A DNA stretch of 64,000 nucleotides, taken from assembly GCF_030547685.1 (NCBI RefSeq), contig NZ_JAUOQM010000049.1, positions 155,487-219,486 of the forward strand, given 5' to 3'. Position 1 is the first letter of the stretch. Each line of letters starts with the position of its first letter. Origin of the DNA: Gilvimarinus sp. 2_MG-2023 (GTDB lineage: Bacteria; Pseudomonadota; Gammaproteobacteria; Pseudomonadales; Cellvibrionaceae). The notes under the pieces were generated by a model. It had not been told where the DNA came from and made no database searches. It was given only the letters and a program-made list of their open reading frames with translations. This document shows positions 37,302 through 46,877 of the stretch, in pieces. Both the position numbers and the translations under genes were made by a program.

Positions 37302-38443
37302 CGAATTACCTTACGCGGCTCGGTGGCAATAGCCATTAAAATACCAAAGCCAATCATTAGGGTCACCAGAGAGGTCCCGCCCTGACTAACCAAAGGCAGA
37401 GGCACACCCACTACGGGCAACAAGCCAGATACCATACCGATATTGACAAAGACATACACAAAAAATGTCAGAGTAATGCTTGCAGCCAACAGCCGACCAA
37501 AACTATCCTGCGCCCGCAGTGCAATCGTCAAACCGCGCGCAACGACCAATAAATACAAACCCATCAACATCAACACACCGATCAAGCCAAACTCTTCAGC
37601 GAGCACAGCAATAATAAAATCCGTATGCCCTTCGGGCAAAAATTCTAAGTGTGACTGAGTGCCCTGCAGCCACCCTTTGCCTGGCACACCGCCAGAGCCA
37701 ATAGCGGTTTTGGATTGGATAATATTCCAACCGGCTCCTAAACGATCAGCCTCTGGATTCAATAAAGTTAATACCCGGCGTTTTTGATAATCATGTAAAA
37801 CAAATTGCCACAACGGCCAAATACTCAATACCGTAGCGCACAGGGCCGCCAATATATAGCGCCAAGAAATACCAGCGTAAAACAATACCATCAGGCCCGA
37901 AGCCGCCACCAAAATTGAAGTACCCAAGTCTGGCTGTTTAATGATTAGCACCACAGGCATCGCCACAAAAACAAGTGTCCAAAAAATGTGTTTGAACGCA
38001 GGAGGAAGATGGCGCTGCCCCAGATAGGCCGCAATGGCGACAGGCATGGCTAATTTCATTAATTCCGAGGGCTGGAAACGAAAGCCGCCGATACTCAACC
38101 AACGCTGCGCACCTTTGGCGCCAACACCATAAAAAATCACTAACACTAGCAAACCCACTGCCACCACATAGGCCCAAGGTGCTAAACGCCGCATAAAATG
38201 CACGGGCACTTGCGCGACAACAAACATCGCAATATAAGCGATAATAAAATACACCCCTTGGCGCTTTATCGTTCCGGTCGACTGATCACTGGCACTGAAT
38301 AAAACAACCAACCCTCCAGCGGTGATGGTTATAAGCAGCAACAGGAGCCAAAAGTCCAAATGGATGCGCTGCTGCAGACGATCTCGCCGTCGCAAGGTTT
38401 GATCCGATTCGGGGAGGCGGCGTAAGAAATCTTGGTTAGGCAT
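37298..38443 (-). CDS. rodA: Rod-shape SEDS glycosyltransferase RodA
   Basis: SEDS-family polymerase that makes glycan strands for elongation, paired with PBP2. The 381-residue protein has about ten membrane helices and the family motifs GAKGAQRWLSIG, FQPSELMK, KQPDLGTS, GAGWNIIQSKTAIGSGG, FLPEGHTDFI and PVVGVPLPLVSQGGTS. Its ATG shares one base with the mrdA stop (TAATG), a tight coupling fitting their 1:1 complex. Confidence 0.96.
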   Translation of the reverse strand: MPNQDFLRRLPESDQTLRRRDRLQQRIHLDFWLLLLLITITAGGLVVLFSASDQSTGTIKRQGVYFIIAYIAMFVVAQVPVHFMRRLAPWAYVVAVGLLVLVIFYGVGAKGAQRWLSIGGFRFQPSELMKLAMPVAIAAYLGQRHLPPAFKHIFWTLVFVAMPVVLIIKQPDLGTSILVAASGLMVLFYAGISWRYILAALCATVLSIWPLWQFVLHDYQKRRVLTLLNPEADRLGAGWNIIQSKTAIGSGGVPGKGWLQGTQSHLEFLPEGHTDFIIAVLAEEFGLIGVLMLMGLYLLVVARGLTIALRAQDSFGRLLAASITLTFFVYVFVNIGMVSGLLPVVGVPLPLVSQGGTSLVTLMIGFGILMAIATEPRKVIR

Positions 38444-40284
38444 TAGCGACTCTCACGGTTCAGCCAGTTGTCGAACAATCGGCGCGAAATTTTTGCCGCC
38501 GATGAGCTAGACTCGGCGTTTTCCAGAATAACAGCCACAGCAATCTCCGGCTTATCAAAAGGGGCATAGCCAACAAACAGCGCATGATCCCGATTGCGCT
38601 CCGACAGCGCGTCTGAGTCATACTTCTCTCCCTGCGCAATCGCCACCACCTGGGCGGTGCCAGTTTTACCGGCCATTTCATAGTTTGCTCCACCACTGAT
38701 ACTTTTGGCTGTGCCATGTCGTCCGTGAATTACTTCGCGCATGGCGTCGAGCACGACATCCCAATGCTCTTGTGCGACATCGACACTTTGTACTAACTCA
38801 GGCTGTTTGGCCTCTGCGCCCACCTGACTCACCACTTGTGGACGAAAATGTTTGCCTTGATTCGCCAAGGTGGCCGTCATTACCGCCAGCTGCAAGGGCG
38901 TCGTCAACACATCTCCTTGGCCAATAGAAACATTCAGGCTGTCACCTGGGTACCAACCCACGCCGCGAGCACCGCGCTTCCACTGTTTGGAGGGCCATAA
39001 CCCGCGGCGCTCACTGGGAATATCAATCCCGGTTTTTTCCCCCAAACCAAATTGATCGCCAAAATTATGCATTCGATCGATGCCGAGGTTATGCCCTAGA
39101 TCATAAAAGTACGTATCACAGGATTCGACAATCGCCTGTGTGATATCCACCTCACTGCCGTGCCCCTGACGTTTCCAGTCTCGGTATAAGCGGTTATCAT
39201 TTTTGAGTCGATAGTAACCAGGATCATAAATCGTATCTTGCGGGGTAATCACTTCATGATGTAAACCTGCCAAGCCAATCACAGGTTTAATTGTGGAGCC
39301 TGCCGGATATTGCCCCTGCAAAAACCGGTTGAACAATGGCAAATCTCGCGATTGGTTTAATAAACGGTAATCTTTATAGCTAATACCGGTTACAAATAAA
39401 TTGGCATCAAAGCTCGGGGCGCTAATAGCGGCCAGTACACCACCGCTGTTCACATCAATGGCGACCACCGCCCCGCGCCGCCCGTCCAGTGCTTGGTACG
39501 CTTCGCGTTGCAGAGCCTTATCCATATGCAACACGATATCTTGCCCGGGTTTAGGGGCTCGACTGTCCAATACACGAAGCACACGCCCCCGAGCGTTAGT
39601 TTCGACGTTTTGGTAACCTACCTGCCCTAGCAGTTGTTGCTCGTACTCGCGCTCAAGACCAATTTTACCAATGGAATGGGTGCCGATATATTGTTGATAT
39701 ACCTCTTCGCTGAAGCCGGCCAACTCTCTTTCATTAATTCGTCCCACATACCCCAAGGTATGTGCAAATAATTCGCCGTGGGTATAGTTGCGTACCAACT
39801 GAGCATGCACCTCGACCCCATCAAGCCGATACTCATTGACCGCCAACCGAGCAATTTCTTCTTCTGTTAGGTTATAGCGCAAAGGCACAGGGTCAAATGG
39901 GCGGCGCTTTTGCCGCAGCTGATCGTTAAACTTTTCAATATCATTGGCAGAGACATTAACCAGCCCCCCCACCACTTCAAGCGTTGCTTCCAAGTCGGAT
40001 ACCCGTTCGTAAACGATAGATAGGGTATAGCTGGCGCGGTTTTCGGCTAACAGTTCACCGTTGCGATCGTAGACAAGGCCGCGAGTTGGGGGGATAGGCA
40101 ATACATGTACGCGGTTGCGATCCGACTGGGTAACGTAATCTTGGTGATGAGTCACTTGCAGCGAATAGAAACGCGTCACCAGCAAGCCGGTTAACAATAT
40201 AATGAACACAGCGGTAAAGACCGTACGAGCAATAAAAACTCTCGCTTCACGATGGTGGTCTTTAAAATGACGTGCGTCAGACAT
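38443..40284 (-). CDS. mrdA: Penicillin-binding protein 2 (elongation transpeptidase)
   Basis: Monofunctional class B transpeptidase that crosslinks new wall along the cylinder with RodA. The 613-residue protein has one N-terminal membrane anchor (VFIARTVFTAVFIILLTGLL), a dimerisation domain (RGLVYDRNGELLAEN) and the transpeptidase domain with STIK (SxxK), SCD (SxN equivalent in PBP2) and KTGTAQ. The usual IPSERRG and SIGQGDVLTTPLQLA are present. It follows rlmH. Confidence 0.96.
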   Translation of the reverse strand: MSDARHFKDHHREARVFIARTVFTAVFIILLTGLLVTRFYSLQVTHHQDYVTQSDRNRVHVLPIPPTRGLVYDRNGELLAENRASYTLSIVYERVSDLEATLEVVGGLVNVSANDIEKFNDQLRQKRRPFDPVPLRYNLTEEEIARLAVNEYRLDGVEVHAQLVRNYTHGELFAHTLGYVGRINERELAGFSEEVYQQYIGTHSIGKIGLEREYEQQLLGQVGYQNVETNARGRVLRVLDSRAPKPGQDIVLHMDKALQREAYQALDGRRGAVVAIDVNSGGVLAAISAPSFDANLFVTGISYKDYRLLNQSRDLPLFNRFLQGQYPAGSTIKPVIGLAGLHHEVITPQDTIYDPGYYRLKNDNRLYRDWKRQGHGSEVDITQAIVESCDTYFYDLGHNLGIDRMHNFGDQFGLGEKTGIDIPSERRGLWPSKQWKRGARGVGWYPGDSLNVSIGQGDVLTTPLQLAVMTATLANQGKHFRPQVVSQVGAEAKQPELVQSVDVAQEHWDVVLDAMREVIHGRHGTAKSISGGANYEMAGKTGTAQVVAIAQGEKYDSDALSERNRDHALFVGYAPFDKPEIAVAVILENAESSSSAAKISRRLFDNWLNRESR

Positions 40285-40312
40285 GCAATTCCAGCAGGTT
40301 CATTATAGGTTT

Positions 40313-40783
40313 TTATTTATGGTAGGGATGGTTATGTAAAACCGTCCAAGCTCGATACAGCTGTTCCATCAACAATACCCGCACCAAAGGGTGTGGCAAG
40401 GTTAACGCTGACAGTGACCATTTTTCATCGGCCAGTGCTAAAGCCTTGGCCGAAAGGCCGTCGGGCCCACCCACCAATAAACTGATCCCTTGCCCATCCA
40501 TGCGCCAAGTGGCCAGTTTCTCTGCCAGTTTTTCAGTACTAAAACTGCGGCCCTGGACATCGAGGGCGATGACGCGATCGCCTTTACCGATGGCGGCAAT
40601 CATAGCCTCCCCTTCACTTTCCATTGCCCGGGGAATATCCGCGTTTTTGCCTCGTTTAGCCAGTGGCAACTCAACCAGCTCAACACTCATATCACCGCGC
40701 GGCAAACGCTTAGCGTATTCCCCATAGCCCTCTTCTACCCAGCTAGGCATGCGGGTTCCCACGGCAATCAATTTGATGCGCAC
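40313..40783 (-). CDS. rlmH: 23S rRNA pseudouridine-1915 N3-methyltransferase RlmH
   Basis: SPOUT methyltransferase that modifies pseudouridine 1915 in helix 69 of 23S rRNA on the assembled ribosome. The 156-residue length matches E. coli RlmH. Motifs are [30 protein letters not shown], the knotted SAM site [10 protein letters not shown] and the ending [18 protein letters not shown] with HNHPYHK. It is 15 bp downstream of rsfS. Confidence 0.97.
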   Translation of the reverse strand: MRIKLIAVGTRMPSWVEEGYGEYAKRLPRGDMSVELVELPLAKRGKNADIPRAMESEGEAMIAAIGKGDRVIALDVQGRSFSTEKLAEKLATWRMDGQGISLLVGGPDGLSAKALALADEKWSLSALTLPHPLVRVLLMEQLYRAWTVLHNHPYHK

Positions 40784-40798
40784 GGAGCTAATCCTTAT

Positions 40799-41140
40799 TT
40801 AGTCAGCAGAGCGACCGGCAGGTTCCACCGACCAAAGTTTTTCCAGGTCATAAAACTCTCGGGTATCGGGCTTCATCACATGCAGTACGATATCTCCAAA
40901 ATCTACCAACACCCATTCACCACCTTCCAAGCCTTCCACCCCCAGAGGCTGAAAACCCGCTTGTTTGGCATCTTCTACGGCACTGGAAGCCAGTGATTTA
41001 ACATGGCGATTAGAGGTGCCCGAGGCAATCATTAATACATCCGTCACGTCACTTTTACCGCGCACATCGACTTGGGTTAAATCTTTCGCTTTTAAATCGT
41101 CCAATGCACTGTGCAGAACGTTAATTAATTTGTCAGTCAT
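40799..41140 (-). CDS. rsfS: Ribosome silencing factor RsfS
   Basis: Binds ribosomal protein L14 and blocks subunit joining when nutrients are short. The 113-residue protein has the DUF143 pattern LKAKDLTQVDVRGKSDVTDVL, IASGTSNRHVKSLA, GVEGLEGGEWVLVDFGDIVLHVM and YDLEKLW. It lies between nadD and rlmH, the conserved order. Confidence 0.96.
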   Translation of the reverse strand: MTDKLINVLHSALDDLKAKDLTQVDVRGKSDVTDVLMIASGTSNRHVKSLASSAVEDAKQAGFQPLGVEGLEGGEWVLVDFGDIVLHVMKPDTREFYDLEKLWSVEPAGRSAD

Positions 41141-41150
41141 ACCTTACCTT

Positions 41151-41804
41151 TTACGAAGAATGAGCGTCGGCCGAATACAGGCCGTGCTCGGAAATATAGT
41201 GCCGAACGGCATCGGGAATTAAATACTGTGTTGAGCGCCCCTGGGCTGTGAGCTCACGCACTTCTGTGGCACTGATATCCAGTAGGCGCGCCGATAAATG
41301 CACTACACTACCCGCCGGTTTTTCTGCCAAAACGCCCACCTCTGCTCGGTGAACCCGGTCGTATTCGGCCAGCTCCGCGTCAGGTTTAAACGAATAACCT
41401 GGCCGCGCCACCACTAACAGGTGTGCCTGAGTCAAAAGTTCGCGCCAACGGTGCCAGCGAGGCAAACCCAAATAGGCATCAATCCCCATCACCATAGTCA
41501 GCGATGCATCGTCACCAAGTTCGCGCCGCAGCTGAGTCAGGGTATCGATCGAATAAGTGGCACTACCGCGCTCCAACTCACATCGGTCCAACTGCAGAAC
41601 ATCGCACCCGGCAATAGCCTGGGCCACCATTTGCGCCCGCCGGTCACTGCTAACGGTGGGTTGCTGGCGATGCTGCGGTAAATGGCAGGGCACTAAACGC
41701 AATTGCTCAAAGCCCACCGATTCCACCAAATCCAAGGCCAGCCGCAAATGACCGTGATGAATCGGGTTAAAAGTACCGCCTAGTAATGCGATTTTACGCC
41801 GCAT
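41151..41804 (-). CDS. nadD: Nicotinate-nucleotide adenylyltransferase NadD
   Basis: Adenylates nicotinate mononucleotide in NAD synthesis. The 217-residue protein starts RRKIALLGGTFNPIHHGHLRLA, with the nucleotidyl-transfer HxGH, and has MGIDAYLGLPRWHRW, LLVVARPGY and the ISATEVR motif. ATG 41804 shares one base with the proA stop (TAATG). An ATG 12 codons upstream lies inside proA and is not needed. Confidence 0.95.
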   Translation of the reverse strand: MRRKIALLGGTFNPIHHGHLRLALDLVESVGFEQLRLVPCHLPQHRQQPTVSSDRRAQMVAQAIAGCDVLQLDRCELERGSATYSIDTLTQLRRELGDDASLTMVMGIDAYLGLPRWHRWRELLTQAHLLVVARPGYSFKPDAELAEYDRVHRAEVGVLAEKPAGSVVHLSARLLDISATEVRELTAQGRSTQYLIPDAVRHYISEHGLYSADAHSS

Positions 41805-43069
41805 TAGGTGCGAATATGGCCATCGCCCAGCACGAGCCATTTCTGCGAGGTTAACCCCTCCAGCCCCACGGGGCCACGCGCGTGAATTTTATCGGTGGAA
41901 ATGCCAATTTCAGCCCCCAGACCATACTCAAAGCCATCGGCAAAGCGCGTTGAGGCGTTAATCATCACCGAGCTAGAGTCGACCTCGGTAATAAAACGGC
42001 GGCCGCGAGTGTAGTCTTCCGTCACAATTGATTCTGTATGTTGCGAGCTGTACTGTGCGATATGGTCCATCGCTTCGTCCAGCGAGGCCACCACACGGAT
42101 CGCCAATACAGGCGCCAAATATTCGGTTGCCCAATCTTCTTCACTCGCCGCTTTAGCGTCAATCAAGGCGCAGGTTTTCGCACAACCGCGCAGCTCCACC
42201 CCCTTTTCCAGATAGGCGGTAGCAAGTCTGGGTAAGATCGCAGGCGCGACAGACTCATCCACCAGTAAGGTTTCCATGGCATTACAAACACCATAGCGAT
42301 GAGTCTTCGAATTCAAGGCAATGCTGTAGGCTTTGTCCAGGTCGGCCTTGGCATCGATATAAACGTGGCAGATGCCATCCAAATGTTTAATGACGGGCAC
42401 GCGAGCATCGCTGGCGATACGCTCGATCAAGCCTTTACCACCGCGCGGTACAATCACATCGATATAGTCGGGCATGGTGATCATTTCACCTACCGCGGCG
42501 CGATCCGTGGTTTGCACGACTTGCACGCACCCCAGCGGCAGACCTGCCTCGGCCAAGCCTTTTTCAATACACTGAGCAATGGCTTTATTGGAGTGAATCG
42601 CCTCTTTACCACCGCGCAAAATAGCCGCATTGCCGGACTTCAAACACAAACTGGCCGCATCGATGGTGACGTTGGGACGAGATTCATAAATAATCCCGAC
42701 CACCCCGAGAGGCACTCGCATTTTACCCACCTGGATACCACTGGGGCGAAAACTCATATCGGTGATTTCACCACAGGGGTCAGGCAAGGCTGCGACCTGA
42801 AGCAAGCCTTCAATCATGCCATCAATGGTTTTTGGCGTCAGCGCCAAACGATCCAGTAAGGCAGCATCCAGGCCATTATTGCGACCGGCGGCCAAATCTT
42901 TGGCATTTTCTTGTGTTAACAGCTCGCGATTGGCATCGAGGGCACGGGCCATCGCCTGTAGCGCTTCATTTTTCACCCCAGTGCTGCTTGCCGCCAGTAC
43001 ACGCGAAGCCGCTCGCGCCTCGACACCCAGTCGAGCCATGTATTCTTTGACAGAGACCTTATCCAACAT
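41804..43069 (-). CDS. proA: Glutamate-5-semialdehyde dehydrogenase ProA
   Basis: NADPH-dependent reduction of gamma-glutamyl phosphate in proline synthesis. The 421-residue product has the aldehyde-dehydrogenase-like pattern [46 protein letters not shown], the catalytic Cys in [35 protein letters not shown] and [15 protein letters not shown] 43069 gives the family-length N-terminus, with AGG seven bases upstream; ATGs at 43072 and 43093 are alternatives. First gene of the twelve-gene cluster down to lipA. Confidence 0.94.
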   Translation of the reverse strand: MLDKVSVKEYMARLGVEARAASRVLAASSTGVKNEALQAMARALDANRELLTQENAKDLAAGRNNGLDAALLDRLALTPKTIDGMIEGLLQVAALPDPCGEITDMSFRPSGIQVGKMRVPLGVVGIIYESRPNVTIDAASLCLKSGNAAILRGGKEAIHSNKAIAQCIEKGLAEAGLPLGCVQVVQTTDRAAVGEMITMPDYIDVIVPRGGKGLIERIASDARVPVIKHLDGICHVYIDAKADLDKAYSIALNSKTHRYGVCNAMETLLVDESVAPAILPRLATAYLEKGVELRGCAKTCALIDAKAASEEDWATEYLAPVLAIRVVASLDEAMDHIAQYSSQHTESIVTEDYTRGRRFITEVDSSSVMINASTRFADGFEYGLGAEIGISTDKIHARGPVGLEGLTSQKWLVLGDGHIRT

Positions 43070-43229
43070 CATCCAACCTGTAGCCGTTTTCATATAATGG
43101 TGGCAATTATACCTGCTTAAGGCCCTTTCATACTATTTGAGTATGCCCTCAAAACGACTTATTACCCCAACTGCGACACCGATGTCGCCTCTTCGTGACG
43201 TTTACTGCATTCTCAGTTCGAATTAATGC

Positions 43230-43245
43230 TTCAGTTTCCGTTCAG
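43230..43245. promoter_or_regulatory. Direct repeat TTCAG-N6-TTCAG upstream of the envelope module
   Basis: TTCAG at 43230 and again at 43241 are spaced 11 bp apart, one helical turn. This is the layout of OmpR/PhoP-family response-regulator boxes. It lies about 50 bp upstream of the glycine-zipper gene start, in the region where its promoter must be. The binding protein is unknown; the response regulator encoded 900 bp downstream is a candidate. Confidence 0.35.
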
Positions 43246-43295
43246 ACTACTTACGTCAGACTGAGCCTGAACTGGTTAATATCTGGAGAATGACA

Positions 43296-43802
43296 ATGAA
43301 ATATCTTCCATCCTTTACCGTATTTTTGGCAGTCTCGACCCTAACCTTGAGTGGCCATACCCAAGCCCACCAGCCACGCGCAGATTACGGACTGGTGATA
43401 CATAGTGAGCCTGTGTATGAGACCCGTGTGAACCGTCAACCGGTGCAGCACTGCACATCCTCAAAAGGCTCGCGGGCACACACCGTCATCGGTGGTGCTA
43501 TCGGCAGCATAGTTGGCCTGCATCAACAACGCGACCACAAAGGTGCACTGATTGGCGGTCTGATCGGGGCTGGAATCGGCCACAGTATTGATCGCCACTC
43601 AACCTCGAAGCTGCGCCACTGTAGCACCCAATTCCAAACCCAACGCCAAACGGTTGTGACCGGCTATCGAGTCACCTATCGCTACCATGGAGACACCTAT
43701 AGCATGGTGACACCTCACAAGCCGGGTCACCGAATTGAGCTGCACGGTCGCCAAACCCCCAAACATGCATCGCACCACAGACCGCAAAGGCACCATCGAT
43801 AG
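43296..43802 (+). CDS. His-rich glycine-zipper (2TM) envelope protein
   Basis: A 168-residue exported protein with a signal peptide ending GHTQAH and a glycine-zipper 2TM segment (about 63-100: VIGGAIGSIVG, ALIGGLIGAGIGHSID) as in SlyB and 17-kDa surface antigens. A beta-rich part (QRQTVVTGYRVTYRYHGDTY) and a C-terminal tail with many His residues follow, which might bind metal. No lipobox Cys is seen. ATG 43296 lies seven bases after GGAG; the ATG at 43290 is too close. SlyB is a PhoP target in enterics, which fits the PhoPQ-like genes just downstream, but that link is inference. Confidence 0.8.
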   Translation: MKYLPSFTVFLAVSTLTLSGHTQAHQPRADYGLVIHSEPVYETRVNRQPVQHCTSSKGSRAHTVIGGAIGSIVGLHQQRDHKGALIGGLIGAGIGHSIDRHSTSKLRHCSTQFQTQRQTVVTGYRVTYRYHGDTYSMVTPHKPGHRIELHGRQTPKHASHHRPQRHHR

Positions 43803-43841
43803 TGCTACAATAACACCACCAAAGCAGCTGAAATCGCAACC

Positions 43842-44126
43842 ATGAAACCACTGTTACTTAGCGCTATTTTCTCTTGCCTGTTATGCATCAACGGGGCGGC
43901 CTGGGCCAGCCCAGTTACTAACACGCCCTATTTAACAGCGGCCAAGTGCGCTATTAGCGCCGCCCAAGCAAGCCAAATTGCCCGCAAGAAATACGGCGGC
44001 AAGGTGATTGATGTCAAGGCCATCAACCTGAAAGGTCGGCGCGCTTATCGGGTGAAGATTTTGCAAAAATCGGGACGAATACACTCGGTTATCATCGACG
44101 CGGCTAATGGCCGCCCAATGGGGTAA
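43842..44126 (+). CDS. Exported PepSY-domain protein
   Basis: A 94-residue protein with a signal peptide (LLLSAIFSCLLCINGAAWA) and a single PepSY domain (about 35-94: ISAAQASQIARKKYGGKVIDV, YRVKILQKSGRIHSVIIDAANGRPMG). PepSY domains often inhibit proteases or sit next to envelope two-component systems. It lies five bases before the response-regulator gene, so it is probably cotranscribed and may modulate the sensor. That role is inferred from position. Confidence 0.87.
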   Translation: MKPLLLSAIFSCLLCINGAAWASPVTNTPYLTAAKCAISAAQASQIARKKYGGKVIDVKAINLKGRRAYRVKILQKSGRIHSVIIDAANGRPMG

Positions 44127-44131
44127 CCCCT

Positions 44132-44812
44132 ATGCGACTGCTCGTAGTCGAAGACGAAGTAACTTTAAACAACACCATCGTAGAGAAATGCCAACAAGCG
44201 GGCTTTGCCTGTGACAGTGCCACCGATGGCCGGGAAGGCCTATTTTTAGCCAGTGAAAACCCCTATGATCTGGCCATTATTGACCTCGGTCTACCCGAAA
44301 TTGACGGTATAAGCCTGATTCGCCGGCTGCGCGAGCAAAACATCCTCTACCCAGTATTCATTCTCACCGCACGCGACGCCTGGCAAGATAAGGTTGAGGG
44401 GCTCGAGGCCGGCGCTGACGACTATTTAACCAAACCCTTTCACCCCGAGGAATTGATGGCGCGGGTGCAAGCGCTACTGCGCCGCGCTCACGGCTTGGCC
44501 AAAAACGTCGCTCACTTTGGTCCTTTAGCGCTAGACACCCAGGCCAAGACCGTTCGCCTGGATGGCAATATCATCGAGCTGACCAGCTACGAGTACAATA
44601 CTCTGGCCTACCTAGCGCTCAACACCGGCAAAGCCATTTCCAAAACTGAACTAACAGAGCATTTATACGATCAAGATTTTGATCGCGACAGCAATGTTAT
44701 TGAGGTGTTTATCGGCCGGCTGCGCAAAAAACTCGACCCCGATGGCAGCCTCAATATGATTAGCACTCAGCGCGGGCTGGGTTATCGTTTTAACCTGGAG
44801 CAAAACGGCTAG
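44132..44812 (+). CDS. OmpR-family response regulator, PhoP-like
   Basis: DNA-binding response regulator, 226 residues. The receiver domain (1-115) has acidic Glu7-Asp8, the phospho-acceptor Asp51 in IIDLGLPEIDG, and the Lys of LTKPFHPEEL. The winged-helix domain (about 130-224) has TSYEYNTLAYLALN, SNVIEVFIGRLRKKLD and STQRGLGYRF. Together with the PhoQ-type kinase directly downstream it is closest to PhoP or QseB, but its signal and targets are unknown. The stop overlaps the kinase GTG (TAGTG). Confidence 0.9.
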   Translation: MRLLVVEDEVTLNNTIVEKCQQAGFACDSATDGREGLFLASENPYDLAIIDLGLPEIDGISLIRRLREQNILYPVFILTARDAWQDKVEGLEAGADDYLTKPFHPEELMARVQALLRRAHGLAKNVAHFGPLALDTQAKTVRLDGNIIELTSYEYNTLAYLALNTGKAISKTELTEHLYDQDFDRDSNVIEVFIGRLRKKLDPDGSLNMISTQRGLGYRFNLEQNG

Positions 44813-46179
44813 TGGCTCAAACCACGCTAAAAGCCCGCTTGCTGGTCGGCTCGTTGATAGTATTGCCGCTGGTATTGATTTTAGCGGGCCTCGCGCAAGA
44901 CCGAGCCTATCGCAGCAGCTTATCAGCCGCCGAGCAAGTCCGCTTAGAGCGCTATTTTTATTTGCTATTCTCTTTGGCGGAAATGGATGGAGATTCACTG
45001 AATCTGCCCAGTGTACTGATTGAACCCGATCTGGAACAAACCAACTCCGGCGTCTATGCTTTTGTGTATAACGCACAGGGTGATTTAATCTGGCAGTCTA
45101 GCTCTAGCCGCTTGATTGAGCCGACCCCCGGAGCCGGTGTTTTTGGCGCTCAACCATCTCCGGGCGAGCTTGTTCTCTCGCACTTGCCGACCGACGCTGA
45201 AGATAGCTTCTACGCCAGCTTTGATGTTTTGTGGGAAACGGACCGAGGTGTTACAAATCCATACCGTTTTGCTCTGGTACACAGCGGCGAAAGCTACTAC
45301 AGTGCCCTTAAGGCCTTCCGCCAGCAGCAGTGGCGCGGTCTTTTACTCGCCACTGCATCGGTGATATTCATACAGGCTTTACTGCTTGTCTGGGCGCTGC
45401 GACCACTCAGTTATTTAGCCCGTGCGCTGGGCCAAATGCACCGGGGCGAAACCGCTCAATTACGCGGTGAATACCCAGGTGAAATACAAGAAGTAGTCAC
45501 CCGGCTTAACCGGGTTCTGCAAAGCGAAAGTCATTTGCGCCAACGCTACCGAGACAGTTTGAGCGATTTGGCTCACAGCCTTAAAACGCCGCTGGCAGTG
45601 TTAAAATCCGCACCGATACCCGACGGGGCCGGCGTGTATGGACGCCAGGTGCTTGAACAAATCGAAAGGATGGATCAAGTCGTGAAATATCAATTGCAAC
45701 GCGCCGCTAATCAACACGGCTCAGGGACTCGCAGCCGTATTTTACTTACCGAGGCGGCAGAGCGTATTACCGCATCATTAAAAAAAATCTACCGCGATAA
45801 AAACATCAACTTCACGATTGATGTCCCCGCGAGGTTGGCGTTTGTCGGTGATGAACAAGACTTATTGGAAATACTCGGCAACTTGCTCGATAACGCCTGC
45901 AAATACGGCCAGGGACAAGTCACCTTAAGCGCTCAGCTACAACAAGAGCAATTGCAGATTACGGTGGACGACGACGGCGACGGTATTGCCGAAACCTTGC
46001 GCGACAATTCTCTGGAGCGGGGCCAGCGCTTGGACACCTCCAAACCCGGCCAGGGTATAGGGCTGGCTATTTGTGCCGATATCGCCGCGGGTTATCACGG
46101 CCAATTAAAAATATCTCGCTCGCCTTTGGGGGGAGCGCGCTTTACCGTCAAGCTACCCGGGAGCGAAGTGAAAGATTAA
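44812..46179 (+). CDS. PhoQ-like sensor histidine kinase
   Basis: Inner-membrane sensor kinase, 455 residues. Two membrane helices (about 10-28 and 180-203) flank a periplasmic domain of about 150 residues. The H-box DLAHSLKTPLAVL is the PhoQ-type sequence, followed by the ATP-binding N-box (LGNLLDNACKYG), the D-box (VDDDGDGI) and the G2-box (GQGIGLAICADI). The acidic patch that senses magnesium in enteric PhoQ cannot be confirmed. GTG start, coupled to the response regulator. Confidence 0.9.
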   Translation: MAQTTLKARLLVGSLIVLPLVLILAGLAQDRAYRSSLSAAEQVRLERYFYLLFSLAEMDGDSLNLPSVLIEPDLEQTNSGVYAFVYNAQGDLIWQSSSSRLIEPTPGAGVFGAQPSPGELVLSHLPTDAEDSFYASFDVLWETDRGVTNPYRFALVHSGESYYSALKAFRQQQWRGLLLATASVIFIQALLLVWALRPLSYLARALGQMHRGETAQLRGEYPGEIQEVVTRLNRVLQSESHLRQRYRDSLSDLAHSLKTPLAVLKSAPIPDGAGVYGRQVLEQIERMDQVVKYQLQRAANQHGSGTRSRILLTEAAERITASLKKIYRDKNINFTIDVPARLAFVGDEQDLLEILGNLLDNACKYGQGQVTLSAQLQQEQLQITVDDDGDGIAETLRDNSLERGQRLDTSKPGQGIGLAICADIAAGYHGQLKISRSPLGGARFTVKLPGSEVKD

Positions 46180-46200
46180 CACTAAGAGATGGATACTCAT

Positions 46201-46755
46201 TTAGAGCTTCCACTTGATACCACACCCCAGGCTAGGTACTTGCCGATCACTGACTTTCTCTTGAGCGGCAAGTGCCCGGGCTGCAGCCAAAACATCCACG
46301 CCATTGACCGGGGTGTCATTACCCGGCCGGGCAGCATCAATCTGCCCACGGTAGGCCAGATTTAAATTGCCATCAAACAAAAAGAAGTCGGGTGTGCAGG
46401 CGGCATCAAACGCTTGCGCCACGGTCTGGGCCTCATCGTACAAATAGGGGAATGGGAAATTGTGGTGGGCCGCAAAAGCCACCATTTTGTCGGGGCCATC
46501 CTCGGGGTGCTGCACCGCGTCATTGGAACTTATCGCCACCGTACCGATCTCCAGTGCTGATAATTCTCGCGCTAAGGTAGGTAGATAATCGGCAATATGC
46601 AAAACAAAGGGACAGTGATTGCAAATAAACATCACCAACAAACCATTGTTCTTGACGCTATCTCGCAATGGGTATGAGTCTCCGGCGCCGTCGGGCAGCA
46701 GCACCTCTGGTAGAGCTGTACCCAGCGGCAGCATGTTGGACGGTGTACGAGCCAT
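46201..46755 (-). CDS. Thioredoxin-fold redoxin family protein
   Basis: A 184-residue cytoplasmic protein of the AhpC/TSA-redoxin type. The N-terminal part shows LLVMFICNHCPFVLHIADYLPTL-type chemistry: a CNHC motif in place of CGPC, with VAISSNDAVQHPEDGPDKM and CTPDFFLFDGNL. Such proteins reduce disulfides or peroxides, though the substrate is not clear. It converges with the sensor kinase gene and sits downstream of a terminator, so it has its own promoter. Confidence 0.85.
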   Translation of the reverse strand: MARTPSNMLPLGTALPEVLLPDGAGDSYPLRDSVKNNGLLVMFICNHCPFVLHIADYLPTLARELSALEIGTVAISSNDAVQHPEDGPDKMVAFAAHHNFPFPYLYDEAQTVAQAFDAACTPDFFLFDGNLNLAYRGQIDAARPGNDTPVNGVDVLAAARALAAQEKVSDRQVPSLGCGIKWKL

Positions 46756-46826
46756 ATGACCTCCTCGATTATAGTGTCAGCTCATTTAACCGCCTCAGCG
46801 CACAAATGTAAATGCACCCAAACACG

Positions 46827-46848
46827 CAAAAGGCCGGCAAAGCCGGCC
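46827..46848 (-). terminator. Terminator of the pst-phoU operon
   Basis: Arms GGCCGGC (46832-46838) and GCCGGCC (46842-46848) enclose AAA. On the minus strand the stem is followed by TTTT. It lies about 30 bp past the phoU stop and ends the phosphate operon before the redoxin gene. Confidence 0.85.
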
Positions 46849-46877
46849 CTATGTATGCAAACCCCTACCGCAAGAGG

